DNA of 64,000 nt from Methanosarcina barkeri MS (GTDB taxonomy: Archaea; Halobacteriota; Methanosarcinia; Methanosarcinales; Methanosarcinaceae): NCBI RefSeq assembly GCF_000970025.1, contig NZ_CP009528.1:124001-188000 (forward strand), written 5' to 3'. This document shows, piece by piece, positions 9,419 to 18,757 of this stretch. A model generated the notes under the pieces. The model saw only the letters and a program-made list of their open reading frames with translations. It did no database searches and was not told where the DNA came from. The position numbers were made by a program, and so were the translations under genes. Position 1 is the stretch's first letter; every line of letters starts with the position of its first letter.

Positions 9419-9831
9419 TCTCCGGGAAACTGTTATCTTTTGGCTTTATTTCTTGAAACAGTATTCTTGAAACTTTATTTCTTGAAATTTTCATTTCTCG
9501 AAACTTTATTCTTGGAACTTTATTTCTTGAAATTTTTATTTGTCGAAACTTTATTTCTTTAATATTTGGACTTTAGGATTAAAGCTTCTTTTAAAATACG
9601 TTTTTCTGAATGTCATTCATTCAAAAATTACTATCTATGATATATTCTTATTCATTTTATCCGCTCATTATAAGAATATTTGAACAATATAAGTAGCGTT
9701 TTATATCATATTTAACTATATGTAAATTTGTGTGAAATTTAAAAAGCTTCGATATTTAGAATAATACTTAACATTTTTTCTCTTTTCCAATGTCTCTTTT
9801 ATATCTCATAAGTCTTTCTAAGTCTCTTGAT
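9419..9831. repeat. Intergenic region with TTTCTTGAAACTTTA-type repeats
   Basis: Between about 9440 and 9560 variants of ATTTCTTGAAACTTT recur six or seven times. The rest is AT-rich. Divergent promoters are not expected because both flanking genes are on the minus strand. Confidence 0.65.
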
Positions 9832-10314
9832 TCACTTTCCTTTTTTCGAAGCCACTCCTGCTCTTACATCCACAGCTGCCCCACTGTTAAGAACCAGGAT
9901 CTCTGCAGGAGACAGAAGCAGTTGTCCTGTTGCAAGCAGCTTGTCAGTCTCATCTGTGACAAGTACTTCTTCTCCGGCCCTCAATTCAGGATCAATTTCA
10001 ACTACGTGTTTTATAAAAGCGGTTTTACCTTTCTCCACAAAAGGAGCGGCTTCTTCTGAGATAACGACCCTGAGCTTCTTTCCTGGCAAAAGCCTGTGGA
10101 CAATGGAAGCTCCTTCAATACTGAGGGTAAAAAACCCATCCTTTGCTCTTGCTGTAGCCATACGTTTTCCAGAATGTAAGACCTGACGTACTCTTTTTGT
10201 CCTGGATAACTGGAACGTTGAGTCATCCGGAAAAAGTTCTTTTCCAATGCCTTTCCCAAACTGATAGTCTGCTATCGTGCGAACTCTAGCAAGTCTTTCG
10301 GTGCCATTATTCAT
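9832..10314 (-). CDS. PUA-domain RNA-binding protein
   Basis: A 160-aa protein. The C-terminal half (residues about 75-150) is a PUA domain: EGASIVHRLLPGKKLRVVISEEAAPFVEKGKTAFIKHVVEID, then GEEVLVTDETDKLLATGQLLLS. The N-terminal half (LARVRTIADYQFGKGIGKELFP) resembles the small domain that precedes PUA in archaeosine transglycosylase-related proteins. Such stand-alone proteins are common in archaea and are presumed to bind structured RNA; the target is unknown. The ATG at 10314 is well placed. No operon partner. Confidence 0.8.
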   Translation of the reverse strand: MNNGTERLARVRTIADYQFGKGIGKELFPDDSTFQLSRTKRVRQVLHSGKRMATARAKDGFFTLSIEGASIVHRLLPGKKLRVVISEEAAPFVEKGKTAFIKHVVEIDPELRAGEEVLVTDETDKLLATGQLLLSPAEILVLNSGAAVDVRAGVASKKGK

Positions 10315-10706
10315 GAGAGTACGTAATATATGCAGACCTTAAAGCCGTTCCGGTTATCCTGATTCTTGGGACTCTAATTTTACATTGGGACCATGATTCT
10401 ACATTGGGACCACAATTTTACATTTCATATCTATTACTTATAATAAATTTTTAGTCTACTATTCTTCCGGTTGAGCTTCTTACTTTTCTTTACACATTTT
10501 TGCTTTTTGGTCAAATGCAGCTGTTTCTCTCTTTAAATTCCTCACACTTTTTTATTCCAATCTTCATTTTTTTGCTCTCCAAGTCTAGCAAAAATATTAA
10601 GAAGTATAAGCAACAATCTATTATCGGGTTTACGAAAATGAAAACATGAGTATATCAAGAACTTTGAGCTTCTTACGGTCTCAAGAAGGCAGGAGAGGGA
10701 ATCCGC
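10315..10706. other. Intergenic region between divergent genes
   Basis: 392 bp, AT-rich, containing promoters for both flanking genes by position. A short repeat (TACATTGGGACCA) occurs twice near 10381-10412. No gene supported. Confidence 0.4.
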
Positions 10707-11801
10707 TTGATAGTCCGAAAAAATATCTCTATTGACCAGTGTTATGTGGATAAATTAAAGCCCTTTCTGGAAAAAAATAATGGAAATTTAAGTGCGGCAA
10801 TAAGGGATACTATCGAAACTGCCTCTCTTACCCTGGATGGAAGAACCGGTGAAAACGGGGAAAACTCTTCAGGTAAGGTCTCACAGAATGCAGAATATCG
10901 TAATGGACTGATTGAGGAAGAAGAATTCCTGCTTGTTCATCATACTCTGCTTGAGTGGCTTATTAATAATACTTCTGGGTTATTGATCGACGAATCTACC
11001 GTATATGAGATAATTAACCCTTATAAAATTAAACGAATCTCTGATGTTGTCAGTTATATGAATTCGCTCAATGAGAAAATGAGCTGGAAAATTAAGGTTG
11101 ATGTGGAGTACAGTCAGGGTCCTGAACCGGAAACTGCAAGTCTTACTCTCTCAAACGGAAATTCCTGCTTCAGGGAAATTATGGCCCACAGCCTGGCTCT
11201 TTATCTGGCAAAACAGATGAAACTTGATGTTCAGGGTCTATTCTGCAAATCAAACGTAACAAAGGTCTATTTTAAAAGGTTTGAGTTTCTTGATTTTCAA
11301 AAAGTTCCTAACGGGCTTGAGGAACACTTCGGGTCTATGGAAAGTACTTTCCGGGAAATTCAAAAAAAGCCCGAGTTCTGGAAGAATCTTATCAAAACTT
11401 ACAGGCAGCATAATTACCAGCGTCTTAGCGTGCAAAGAAATACTTTCGAGGCTTTTGTTTCAGGAGATCTTCCATCCATGGCTGAATTGAGAAGGAATTT
11501 TGAGTTGATTACAGGAAAGCCCCCAGCAGCTTTCACCCTTGCCGAGCATATAATAATTTTTAAAGAAATTTACCTGACTGACAGCATCGGAAGTGATATA
11601 GAAATTTGCACGGAAAAGGGCAGAGAATATGTGAAACTTATTCACGACTATTCTGATAGAAAAGTATGTGACTCTCTTACAAAATATTATTCCAATGTTT
11701 TCAAGTCAATTAACTACTCTTTTAAAGTCACTACCAATCCTAATATGATTCTTTTTGAGTTCGGAAAAAGTCCTGTTTCAGACGATGATTTTTTGGAGTA
11801 A
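10707..11801 (+). CDS. Ribbon-helix-helix-like N-terminus with methanogen-specific domain
   Basis: A 364-aa protein of unknown function. Residues 1-40 (KNISIDQCYVDKLKPFLEKNN then LSAAIRDTIETA) have the beta-strand plus two-helix pattern of ribbon-helix-helix DNA-binding proteins. A polar linker (45-70) follows, then a mixed alpha/beta region to the end with no motif I recognise. It starts with TTG at 10707 behind AGGAGAGGG. A role as a transcriptional regulator with a sensory or dimerising C-terminal domain is inference. The next gene is on the same strand about 107 bp away. Confidence 0.6.
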   Translation: MIVRKNISIDQCYVDKLKPFLEKNNGNLSAAIRDTIETASLTLDGRTGENGENSSGKVSQNAEYRNGLIEEEEFLLVHHTLLEWLINNTSGLLIDESTVYEIINPYKIKRISDVVSYMNSLNEKMSWKIKVDVEYSQGPEPETASLTLSNGNSCFREIMAHSLALYLAKQMKLDVQGLFCKSNVTKVYFKRFEFLDFQKVPNGLEEHFGSMESTFREIQKKPEFWKNLIKTYRQHNYQRLSVQRNTFEAFVSGDLPSMAELRRNFELITGKPPAAFTLAEHIIIFKEIYLTDSIGSDIEICTEKGREYVKLIHDYSDRKVCDSLTKYYSNVFKSINYSFKVTTNPNMILFEFGKSPVSDDDFLE

Positions 11802-11908
11802 CGAATCTCGAACACTGAATCTCGAGCAATATCGAGCCTTAATTTCTTGATTTTTTGATATTCAATAAGATAGATAAATTCATATGTGGGATTCTCCTAT
11901 CCTTTTTC

Positions 11909-12475
11909 ATGAGTGACGTAATTTTGCTCTGGGACTGCCCTCTTCTCTTTGAAAAACTGTTTGTGGAATATGGGCTTGAATGCACTCGTGCGCTCTCAAC
12001 GTCCCTTGGTACTCCTTATCTTCCTGCCTGCAATGTTCTGATTTTGCCGACAGGTTTTGCAAATAAACAGTATACGAAAACAGGCGCAGGACTTGAACGC
12101 GGTAAACGTTCTCTTGAAAAGTTTGTGACAAAAGGAGGGACTCTTCTTGTTTTCAGCCCTCTTGTCCCGGAATATGAATATGAATGGCTTTCTTTTTCTC
12201 TGAAATACGTAATGGAAGAAAACTCATGCACACCTCAACTTGTAGGTAAGCACGAAGCCCAAAAGCTTGTGGAAAATATCGACCCTCCTGTAGGATGTGA
12301 TGGTTATTTCACGGAAGCCGATGCTGATGTGATATTAACAGATGACAGGGGCAGGCCTATAATGGTCGTAAAAGAAATTGGAGAAGGCATGATCGTTGCA
12401 ACCACAATACACGAGCTCCCCTCAGCCGGATTCTTTGAGTGCAGGGTTGCATGTACAAAAAAGGTAAAACCATAA
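11909..12475 (+). CDS. Conserved protein with glutamine-amidotransferase-like fold (function unknown)
   Basis: A 188-aa protein beginning MSDVILLWDCPLLFEKLF. The alternation of hydrophobic strands and helices, ACNVLILPTGFANKQ and KFVTKGGTLLVFSPL, resembles class I glutamine amidotransferase-like or ThuA-like proteins, but no Cys-His catalytic pair is evident at the expected nucleophile elbow. The ATG at 11909 is chosen over an upstream in-frame start at 11855, because the upstream residues look like read-through of AT-rich leader. The ribosome site is weak. Methanogen context suggests a lineage-specific role; function unassigned. Confidence 0.55.
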   Translation: MSDVILLWDCPLLFEKLFVEYGLECTRALSTSLGTPYLPACNVLILPTGFANKQYTKTGAGLERGKRSLEKFVTKGGTLLVFSPLVPEYEYEWLSFSLKYVMEENSCTPQLVGKHEAQKLVENIDPPVGCDGYFTEADADVILTDDRGRPIMVVKEIGEGMIVATTIHELPSAGFFECRVACTKKVKP

Positions 12476-12566
12476 AAGAAAATTTAAAACAAAAAAATCA
12501 GAACTAAACATATATATAATTTTTAGGAATTAATGCCTGACAACAGGCACAATTGCTTTTTATCCT

Positions 12567-12869
12567 TCATTTAATCTTTTTTATATTTTCATCTTTTTTG
12601 TACTGGCTCCTAAGTCTCTCTATTTCTTCGGTTTCGTTTTTCAGTTTGACCACAAATAAGCCGAAGCAGGGCTTTGTGAACTGAAATATAATATCGTTTC
12701 CTGAAAAACCAACAGGGGCAGCTGTACCCATGAGCATGAGTTCTCTTACTTTGTATCCACCAGGTACAAGGTATACCTCTTCCGAATTTTTGATGATAAA
12801 ACTTTCACATTCTTTAATAGTTGTGTTCTTTAGAAGAACCTCATAGTCATATTCGCTTAAACATACCAT
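12567..12869 (-). CDS. DUF1894 family protein, second copy
   Basis: A 100-aa protein, MVCLSEYDYEVLLKNTTIKECESFI, similar throughout to the protein at 13935-14309: both have ECESFI/EAREYI, a VYLVPGGYK or VYYVSPGYK segment, and FTKPCFG or YTKPCHG followed by a short hydrophobic strand. DUF1894 is, to my knowledge, confined to methanogens, and its function is unknown. This copy is divergent from, and not linked to, a DUF1890 gene and lacks the basic C-terminal tail of the other copy. Start ATG at 12869. Confidence 0.75.
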   Translation of the reverse strand: MVCLSEYDYEVLLKNTTIKECESFIIKNSEEVYLVPGGYKVRELMLMGTAAPVGFSGNDIIFQFTKPCFGLFVVKLKNETEEIERLRSQYKKDENIKKIK

Positions 12870-13479
12870 TTTTGTACCTTTTATTATTTTTTTCTTAGTG
12901 CAAAAGAGAGTAAAGTCTTTTCAATACCTTCATGCCAAGAAAGTTCTGTACAAATACCAAATTTAATATAAATTATTTATATACTTTTCTCTATATAATT
13001 TTTGAAACGCTTGCAGATTAGTGTATACTCGTCTCGACTAAGCAATTTTTAACCTGGTATCAACAATTTTATTTAAATTTAATAATATTAATCGGTTAAA
13101 TGTTATTTACTGGTTGAATATTATTTACTAATTAAATATTATCTAGTAGTTAACTGATACTTTAGATATATTGGAAATAGAAAGCATGGAAGATATTATT
13201 GAAGTTGATCCAAACACTCAAAACATTTCTCTGAATCCCACATTTTGAATCGTTAATTAAGCTTTAAATTATGGAGAATAATTATAAAACTTTTTTCAGA
13301 TTATGAAAATTAGTTCTGAAACCTTATTAATTTTTGGAAACGTAGTCGGTTTTGGGAAGAGTTCTTAAGCTATAATACTGTCACGATTTCAAAAATTTCC
13401 ATCAAAATATTAATTGCAAAGATTAAAATTCAGGGTAAACCTTAATCTTACAGATAAAATACCTAAGAGATGAAATGTT
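12870..13479. other. AT-rich intergenic region
   Basis: 610 bp between divergent genes. It has an unusually AT-rich core near 13060-13160 with repeated AAATATTAT words. No gene or RNA can be supported. Confidence 0.45.
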
Positions 13480-13938
13480 ATGACCGGCGCAAAAGTGCTC
13501 CTCATGATGGGATGTCCAGAGGTTCCGATTCAAACCAGTATTGTATTATATCTTTCCCATAAGCTTACCAAGCTGGGATTTGATGTAACCGTTGCCGGGA
13601 CAACTGCCGCAAGCAAGCTTTTGAAAGTTTCCGATTCCGACGGTTATTATGTAAAAAAGCTGGTAGATCTTGACAAAACCATAGTAGATATTATTGAAAA
13701 AATAACGGATTTCGATATGTGCTTCGCCTTTATGCATAACGATGCCGGAATGACTTATGCAACGACTATGAGCTCCATTTCTCAGGCCAGAATGTATTCT
13801 GTAGTCTTTGGCAGGAACGCTGAGGCTCTGGCTGAAACTATAGAGTTCGATTGTGAAAAGATTGTCGCACAGGATGTTCACAATCCTGTTCGTCTCAAAA
13901 ACAAGCTGGATAAGGTGATGGGGGAGATCGTTATATGA
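13480..13938 (+). CDS. DUF1890 family protein
   Basis: A 152-aa protein recognised by similarity to the structurally solved Methanothermobacter protein MTH777 of the DUF1890 family: both open with a LMMGCPEVPIQ or LMVLGCPESPVQ motif, then SHKLTKLGFDVTVAG. The predicted fold is Rossmann-like alpha/beta. Function is not established; the family is methanogen-associated. The stop overlaps the ATG of the DUF1894 gene by 4 bp (ATGA), so the two are co-translated. Start ATG at 13480 with AAGAGATGAAATGTT upstream. Confidence 0.82.
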   Translation: MTGAKVLLMMGCPEVPIQTSIVLYLSHKLTKLGFDVTVAGTTAASKLLKVSDSDGYYVKKLVDLDKTIVDIIEKITDFDMCFAFMHNDAGMTYATTMSSISQARMYSVVFGRNAEALAETIEFDCEKIVAQDVHNPVRLKNKLDKVMGEIVI

Positions 13939-14309
13939 GCTGTATTGAGCAAATGAAGTATACAATCCATTTGCAAAGGATAAGCTTCAAGGAGGCAAGA
14001 GAGTATATTGAAAAAAATTCGGACGAAGTTTACTACGTATCTCCTGGATATAAAATCTTCAAAAATTACTATATAATAGGAATACCACCCATTGCAATGG
14101 GGGCAAAAGGCAATGCTCTCATTTTCCCATATACAAAGCCCTGCCATGGAAGCTTTGTCCTGAGCATAGACAATGAGGACAGCATAAAAGAGATTAATCG
14201 GCTCAGGGAGACGGGAGAAAAAAAGGCAACGACTTCAGCGAAGAAAAGTAAACCTGCTAAAAGTTCTAGGGCACCTTTAACTAGCTATGAGGACATGTGG
14301 AAAAAATAA
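13935..14309 (+). CDS. DUF1894 family protein paired with DUF1890
   Basis: A 124-aa protein. Residues 1-90 form the DUF1894 domain (MSCIEQMKYTIHLQRISFKEA, VYYVSPGYKIFKNYY, FPYTKPCHGSFVLSID). Residues 91-124 are a lysine/serine-rich tail (KKATTSAKKSKPAK) ending SYEDMWKK that the minus-strand paralogue at 12567 lacks. Overlap with DUF1890 by 4 bp argues for a two-protein complex. No function is known; conserved Cys in TKPCHG is shared by both copies. Confidence 0.8.
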   Translation: MSCIEQMKYTIHLQRISFKEAREYIEKNSDEVYYVSPGYKIFKNYYIIGIPPIAMGAKGNALIFPYTKPCHGSFVLSIDNEDSIKEINRLRETGEKKATTSAKKSKPAKSSRAPLTSYEDMWKK

Positions 14310-14755
14310 AATCTAAAATTTAGCATGATACTATTTAGCATGATACTATTTAGCATGATAATATTTTGGAGATTATTTTAACACTGAATAAGAGAAGAGC
14401 TAAAAAATGGCTCTTCGCTGTTTCGAGTGGGTAACTTCCATTCGGCTCTTAGTATTAAAGTAATATATCTAAAACATAGGAATACTTGTTGTTGAAAATC
14501 AAATTCAAACTTAATGTTTCTCTTTTTGACTTGGCTACTTGAACTCAGCAATTTATTTAAATTCACACAAAATATCGAAGAGCCATTAATTTCTCCTTCA
14601 TTATGCTTTCATTTAAAGGAATTTACGGACATAACATATGCTCCTAAACTTTTACTTCTTTCAATGAATTCCTTTCATATTTTTTTCGCAACGAAACCCG
14701 AAAACTTTAACAATATTAAAGTTATATTGAATAATGTTAAAATTAATATGAAAAG
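14310..14755. other. Intergenic region with triplicated 16-bp repeat and a hairpin
   Basis: TTTAGCATGATACTA recurs three times at 14317-14361, directly after the DUF1894 stop. A hairpin with GAAGAGC/GCTCTTC arms and a 9-nt loop lies at 14394-14416. An 84-codon frame at 14514-14768 is AT-rich and not convincing. Confidence 0.55.
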
Positions 14756-15064
14756 GTGGTTAAATTAAATATAGATAAAATACCGAGATGGATTCTTGAT
14801 TTGGAATTGGAGGATATCTCGTTCATTAAAAATTTTATTTTGAGTTCCGGATCTCTGAAAGAAGTCGCAAAAATATACGATGTTTCTTATCCTACCGTTC
14901 GCCTTCGGTTAGATAAACTAATACAAAAAATCAAACTAAGTGGAAATAAACAAGATGAACCTTTTATAACTTTTATTAAAGGCTTAGCCGTTGATTCCAA
15001 AATTGAACTGGAAACTGCAAAATTGATCATTGAAAAATATAATTCTGAGAAGAGGGATAAATAA
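14756..15064 (+). CDS. DUF2089-like helix-turn-helix protein
   Basis: A 102-aa protein, IPRWILDLELEDISFIKNFI then SGSLKEVAKIYDVSYPTVRL, which matches the DUF2089 family: a short acidic lead followed by a helix-turn-helix in which SYPTVRLRLDKLI is the recognition helix. These small proteins usually precede a membrane protein and probably regulate it. The GTG at 14756 is tentative; the actual start may be a few codons downstream because AAGGTGG overlaps it. The stop is one base before the ATG of the next gene. Confidence 0.72.
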   Translation: MVKLNIDKIPRWILDLELEDISFIKNFILSSGSLKEVAKIYDVSYPTVRLRLDKLIQKIKLSGNKQDEPFITFIKGLAVDSKIELETAKLIIEKYNSEKRDK

Positions 15065-15065
15065 A

Positions 15066-15365
15066 ATGAGTATCTTTTTAGGCTCCTTAATTTCAGCAGT
15101 AATTCTCATATTTCAATATATTCTGAGTGAATCCAAAAATTGGCTACTTGGTGGAATTATTCCGTTGCTTGTAGTCCTTTTCGCTTTGTGGTGTTTTTTC
15201 ATCCGCACTCCACGATTAGGCGTTGAAGCCATAATACCTTTCAGCATATTGTTTTTTTTGCTTTTAGGTGATTGGGTAGATGGAAGGAGCCGCTTTAAGA
15301 AAAAGAAAAAAGAAGATATGGAACACGAACTGAAAAAGATGCAGGTGCATGATCTTAGTGATTAA
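15066..15365 (+). CDS. Small membrane protein, partner of the DUF2089 regulator
   Basis: A 99-aa protein starting MSIFLGSLISAVILIFQYIL. Three hydrophobic segments (about 3-19, 27-46, 54-70) are followed by a charged cytoplasmic tail (RFKKKKKEDMEHELKKM). The ATG at 15066 directly follows the stop of the upstream gene, so an operon is clear. No family function is known to me; pairing of a DUF2089 regulator and a short membrane protein suggests a membrane-stress or signalling unit (inference). Confidence 0.68.
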   Translation: MSIFLGSLISAVILIFQYILSESKNWLLGGIIPLLVVLFALWCFFIRTPRLGVEAIIPFSILFFLLLGDWVDGRSRFKKKKKEDMEHELKKMQVHDLSD

Positions 15366-15382
15366 ACGCAATAAACACAATA

Positions 15383-15505
15383 GCAAGTCGATTATCGACT
15401 CGCTATTACTGTATACCATATTTGCAAGTCGATTATCGACTCGCTATTACTGTATACCATATTTGCAAGTCGATTATCGACTCGCTATTACTGTATACCA
15501 TATTT
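15383..15505. repeat. Three perfect tandem 41-bp repeats, each with a hairpin
   Basis: Each copy (15383-15423, 15424-15464, 15465-15505) starts GCAAGTCGATTATCGACTCG and ends CCATATTT. AGTCGAT/ATCGACT arms form a tight hairpin in each copy. The copies look identical. Confidence 0.92.
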
Positions 15506-15512
15506 TTCTACT

Positions 15513-15757
15513 TCAATTTTGATGTTCAATTTGATGTTCAATTTTAATGTTCAATTTGATGTTCAATTTTAATGTTCAATTTTAATGTTCAATTTTAATG
15601 TTCAATTTTAATGTTCAATTTTAATGTTCAATTTTAATGTTCAATTTTAATGTTCAATTTTAATGTTCAATTTTAATGTTCAATTTTAATGTTCAATTTT
15701 AATGTTCAATTTTAATGTTCAATTTTAATGTTCAATTTTAATGTTCAATTTTAATGT
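15513..15757. repeat. Tandem repeat, about 19 copies of a 13-bp unit
   Basis: The unit TTTTAATGTTCAA runs almost uninterrupted, with a few early TTTGATGTTCAA variants. It follows directly on the 41-bp hairpin repeats, so together they fill the gap between the DUF2089 operon and purM. Confidence 0.92.
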
Positions 15758-15914
15758 TTTCATATTTGATATGAATACTTTCTAACTAAACAATTATCTT
15801 CAACCCATACAAAACAGCAAAGAGCCAAGAAAATTTTGTTTTTTCTCTAAATTGATTACTAAATCGGATCTTGTACAGATCTTGTACATATCTTGTACAG
15901 AATCTTATACATTT

Positions 15915-16916
15915 TCACTCTATTACCAGGTCTTTGACTCTGATCCCGCTTTCTACAATTTTTCCTACGATTTTTCCACCGGTAATCTCTGCAGCTTTTG
16001 CAGCATCTTTTTCAGGCAAGATAACAAGAAAACCCATACCCATATTGAAGGTTCTGTACATTTCAAGATCCTCAACTCCGCCTTCCTTCTGCAAGAATTT
16101 GAAAATATCCTGGGGCTCAAGAGGATCGTAAAAATCAAAACCGAGTTTTGTTACTCTTCTCAGTTTCAAAAGTCCGCTGCCTGTTATATGGGCAAGTCCA
16201 TGGACTTCACATGCCTTCAGCACATCAAGAATCTCAATATAAATTCTTGTTGGAGTTAGGAGCTCATCTCCGATCATTTTTGAATTGTCATAGGGACAGG
16301 GGTCGTGATAAGAGTACTTGGATTCCTCAATGATTTTCCTTACAAGAGTATAGCCGTTGCTATGAACGCCTGTGCTTGGGACACCTACAATCACATCACC
16401 TACCCTTACTTTCTCTCCCTCGACAATCTCGTCTTTCCGGACAATTCCAAGGCAAGTACCTGCAAGGTCAAAACCTTTAATTATCTCTGGCAGGGTTGCG
16501 GTTTCTCCGCCAACGATGGACATTCTGGATATTTCCGCGCCCTTTACCAGCCCTTCTCCAATCTGGGCGGCAAAGCCTTCTTCATGCTTTTCCAGGGCAA
16601 GATAATCTACAAAGGCTACAGGCTCGGCTCCTATGGCTAGAAGGTCATTTACATTCATTGCGATACAGTCTATACCTACCGTGTTCCACCGCTGCATTTC
16701 GTTTGCAATAAGAACTTTTGAGCCTACCCCATCAGTTGTCAGGGCAAGGGCATATTCTCCGAAGTCCAGAAGCCCTGCATAATGCCCTATTCCTGTAAGG
16801 GGAGCTCCTATACCTTTTCGGACATAGCTCAATTTTTCGATAAGGGTTTTGACGGTTTTTTCTTCCTTTGTAATATCTACGCCTGAATCCGCGTACGTTA
16901 AGTGCTTTTCGCTCAT
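15915..16916 (-). CDS. purM: Phosphoribosylformylglycinamidine cyclo-ligase
   Basis: A 333-aa protein starting MSEKHLTYADSGVDITKEE. Signature blocks: YADSGVDI at the N-terminus, TTDGVGSKVLIA, and AMNVNDLLAIGAEP, followed by SMVGGET-like SRMSIVGGETATLPE and VPSTGVHSNGYTLVR. PurM closes the imidazole ring to give aminoimidazole ribotide in purine synthesis. The ATG at 16916 is preceded by GGGAGGGGCGAAAG, clearly better than the longer frame starting at 17015. It lies 22 bp downstream of the aspartate kinase gene on the same strand. Confidence 0.95.
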   Translation of the reverse strand: MSEKHLTYADSGVDITKEEKTVKTLIEKLSYVRKGIGAPLTGIGHYAGLLDFGEYALALTTDGVGSKVLIANEMQRWNTVGIDCIAMNVNDLLAIGAEPVAFVDYLALEKHEEGFAAQIGEGLVKGAEISRMSIVGGETATLPEIIKGFDLAGTCLGIVRKDEIVEGEKVRVGDVIVGVPSTGVHSNGYTLVRKIIEESKYSYHDPCPYDNSKMIGDELLTPTRIYIEILDVLKACEVHGLAHITGSGLLKLRRVTKLGFDFYDPLEPQDIFKFLQKEGGVEDLEMYRTFNMGMGFLVILPEKDAAKAAEITGGKIVGKIVESGIRVKDLVIE

Positions 16917-16938
16917 CTTTCGCCCCTCCCTGCCTGCT

Positions 16939-18357
16939 TTATAGCTGTTTTCCAATTTCATTTCCGTTATATAATTCGAATTCATCATGCAGGGTCTTGA
17001 CTGCAGCAAATGCATCGTTTTCCCGCACTACGAAAGAGATATTGTACTGGGAAGAACCCTGGCTGATCATGATAATATTAATAAGCGAGTTTCCAAGTGC
17101 TCCGAAGACCCGTTTTGCCACGCCTGGGGTCCCTGCCATACCTGCACCCACGACTGCAACTACGCAGACATTTTTGTCTGACGTGATTTCTTTTACGATT
17201 CCGCGGTTGAACTCTTCGTGCAGGGCTTTTAATGCAGTTTCCACATGTGCTTCACTGATCACGAAAGAGATATTTGATTCGGACGAGCCCTGGCTGATCA
17301 TAATAACATTAACGCCTGACTTTGCAAGTACTGCGAAGAGCCTTGCTACAGTCCCGACCGCTCCTACCATTTCTGCGCCTGAAATGTTTATGAGAGCCAC
17401 ATTTTTGATTAGGCTTACGGCTTTTACTACATTCTTGCACTGGAACTTTTCCGCAACTACGAGTGTGCCAGGTAACTTAGGCTCAAAGGTATTCTTGACA
17501 CGTACAGGAATGTGTTCGCGCATAGCAGGCTCAATCGTGCGCGGGTGCAGTACATTTGCCCCGAAGTAAGAAAGTTCCATGGCTTCGGCATAAGAGATTT
17601 GCGGGATAGTTTTTGCCTCGGGCACGATTCTCGGATCGGTGGTCATGATACCGTTTACTTCTTTCCAGAGCCAGATCTCGTCGGCTTTTAAAGCTGCGCC
17701 CAGGATGGAAGCTGTAAAGTCAGACCCACTCCTTCCCAGAGTGGTAATAATTCCTTCCTCGTTTTCTCCGATAAATCCCGTAACTACAAGAATCTGTGTC
17801 TCAAGTCTGCATCCAAGCCTCTTATTCACAAGTTCATAAGTTTTCTCAAGAGGTCTTGCATTTCCGTAATCCGATGATGTTATAATTCCTGCTTCTCCAC
17901 CTGTGAATTCAGTTGATGCGATTCCAAGGGAACGGATAGCTCCTGACACAATCGGAGCAGCCAGGCGTTCTCCGTAAGAGCAAATATAGTCAATTGACCT
18001 TGAAGTAAGCTCACCAAGATAGCAGATTCCAACCAGGGCTTTTTCGAGCTCGTCAATGCGGAGGTCAAGTGTTTGGATAACTTCTTTTGCGACTGTGGGG
18101 TCATCAATGGCATCCTTCACAGCCTCGTGGTGTTTGTTTGTAATTTCTGTTTTAAACTCTTTCACAAGGGCGACTTTGCCTTTTGTTGAGGCAAAGAGTG
18201 CATTTTCCAGAAGCTCGTCGGTTACTCCACCGAGTGCTGAGGTTACTACCACGATCTGGTTGCCTTCTTCACGGTACCTCTTCAGAAGCTGGGCAACATG
18301 ACGGATTTTTTTTCCGTCCCCAACGGAAGTTCCTCCAAATTTCATTACAATTTTCAT
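16939..18357 (-). CDS. lysC: Aspartate kinase
   Basis: A 472-aa protein starting MKIVMKFGGTSVGDGKKI. The kinase domain shows KFGGTSVG (ATP/aspartate), GRSGSDFTASILGAALKADEI and EVNGIMTTDPRIVPEAK. The C-terminus carries two ACT domains, marked by duplicated ISQGSSESNISFVI and ISQGSSQYNISFVV, which normally mediate lysine or threonine feedback. It phosphorylates aspartate, first step to lysine, threonine and methionine. The ATG at 18357 is chosen over an upstream frame start at 18438 because family members begin at this motif. Confidence 0.94.
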   Translation of the reverse strand: MKIVMKFGGTSVGDGKKIRHVAQLLKRYREEGNQIVVVTSALGGVTDELLENALFASTKGKVALVKEFKTEITNKHHEAVKDAIDDPTVAKEVIQTLDLRIDELEKALVGICYLGELTSRSIDYICSYGERLAAPIVSGAIRSLGIASTEFTGGEAGIITSSDYGNARPLEKTYELVNKRLGCRLETQILVVTGFIGENEEGIITTLGRSGSDFTASILGAALKADEIWLWKEVNGIMTTDPRIVPEAKTIPQISYAEAMELSYFGANVLHPRTIEPAMREHIPVRVKNTFEPKLPGTLVVAEKFQCKNVVKAVSLIKNVALINISGAEMVGAVGTVARLFAVLAKSGVNVIMISQGSSESNISFVISEAHVETALKALHEEFNRGIVKEITSDKNVCVVAVVGAGMAGTPGVAKRVFGALGNSLINIIMISQGSSQYNISFVVRENDAFAAVKTLHDEFELYNGNEIGKQL

Positions 18358-18757
18358 GATCGGATCACGTTTTGTCGTTAACTGATTATTCTCGCACCAT
18401 TTACTTAAACTGTTGATAAGAGTTTTAGTTATCCTCACTAATTATTTGGATTGGAATTAATAATTCTCCAAAATTCCTGCAGGTTTGCAGATTGCTTTCA
18501 ATAATATGTTTTTTGTAGAGAAAGCTATATGTCGGCTCTTTCGACACCTAATACATTTTATGCTGAGAACCTGTTCTGTATAGGATATAGATACTATATT
18601 ATAACGTTTGTGTAAAATGGATTAGAAATTAATCTCCGGATCAGCAGAATAACCTGTTGTCAAATACCCGATAAATCTAAGTAATCGGGATCTGGTAGAA
18701 AATATTATATTTAATTCCCGAGATGAAAGACTAAGATAGTTGGAAAGAGATGAATCA
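18358..18757. other. Intergenic region between divergent aspartate kinase and apgM
   Basis: 400 bp expected to hold both promoters. AT-rich TATA-like TAGATACTATATTATAAC is near 18585-18605. No gene supported. Confidence 0.4.

Noticed and set aside
14514-14768. An 84-codon plus-strand frame before the DUF2089 gene
   Set aside because: Composition follows AT-rich DNA, no ribosome site, and it overlaps the likely ribosome site of the next gene.
15383-15505. Possible CRISPR array
   Set aside because: Three 41-bp units abut directly without unique spacers and no cas gene is in the window.
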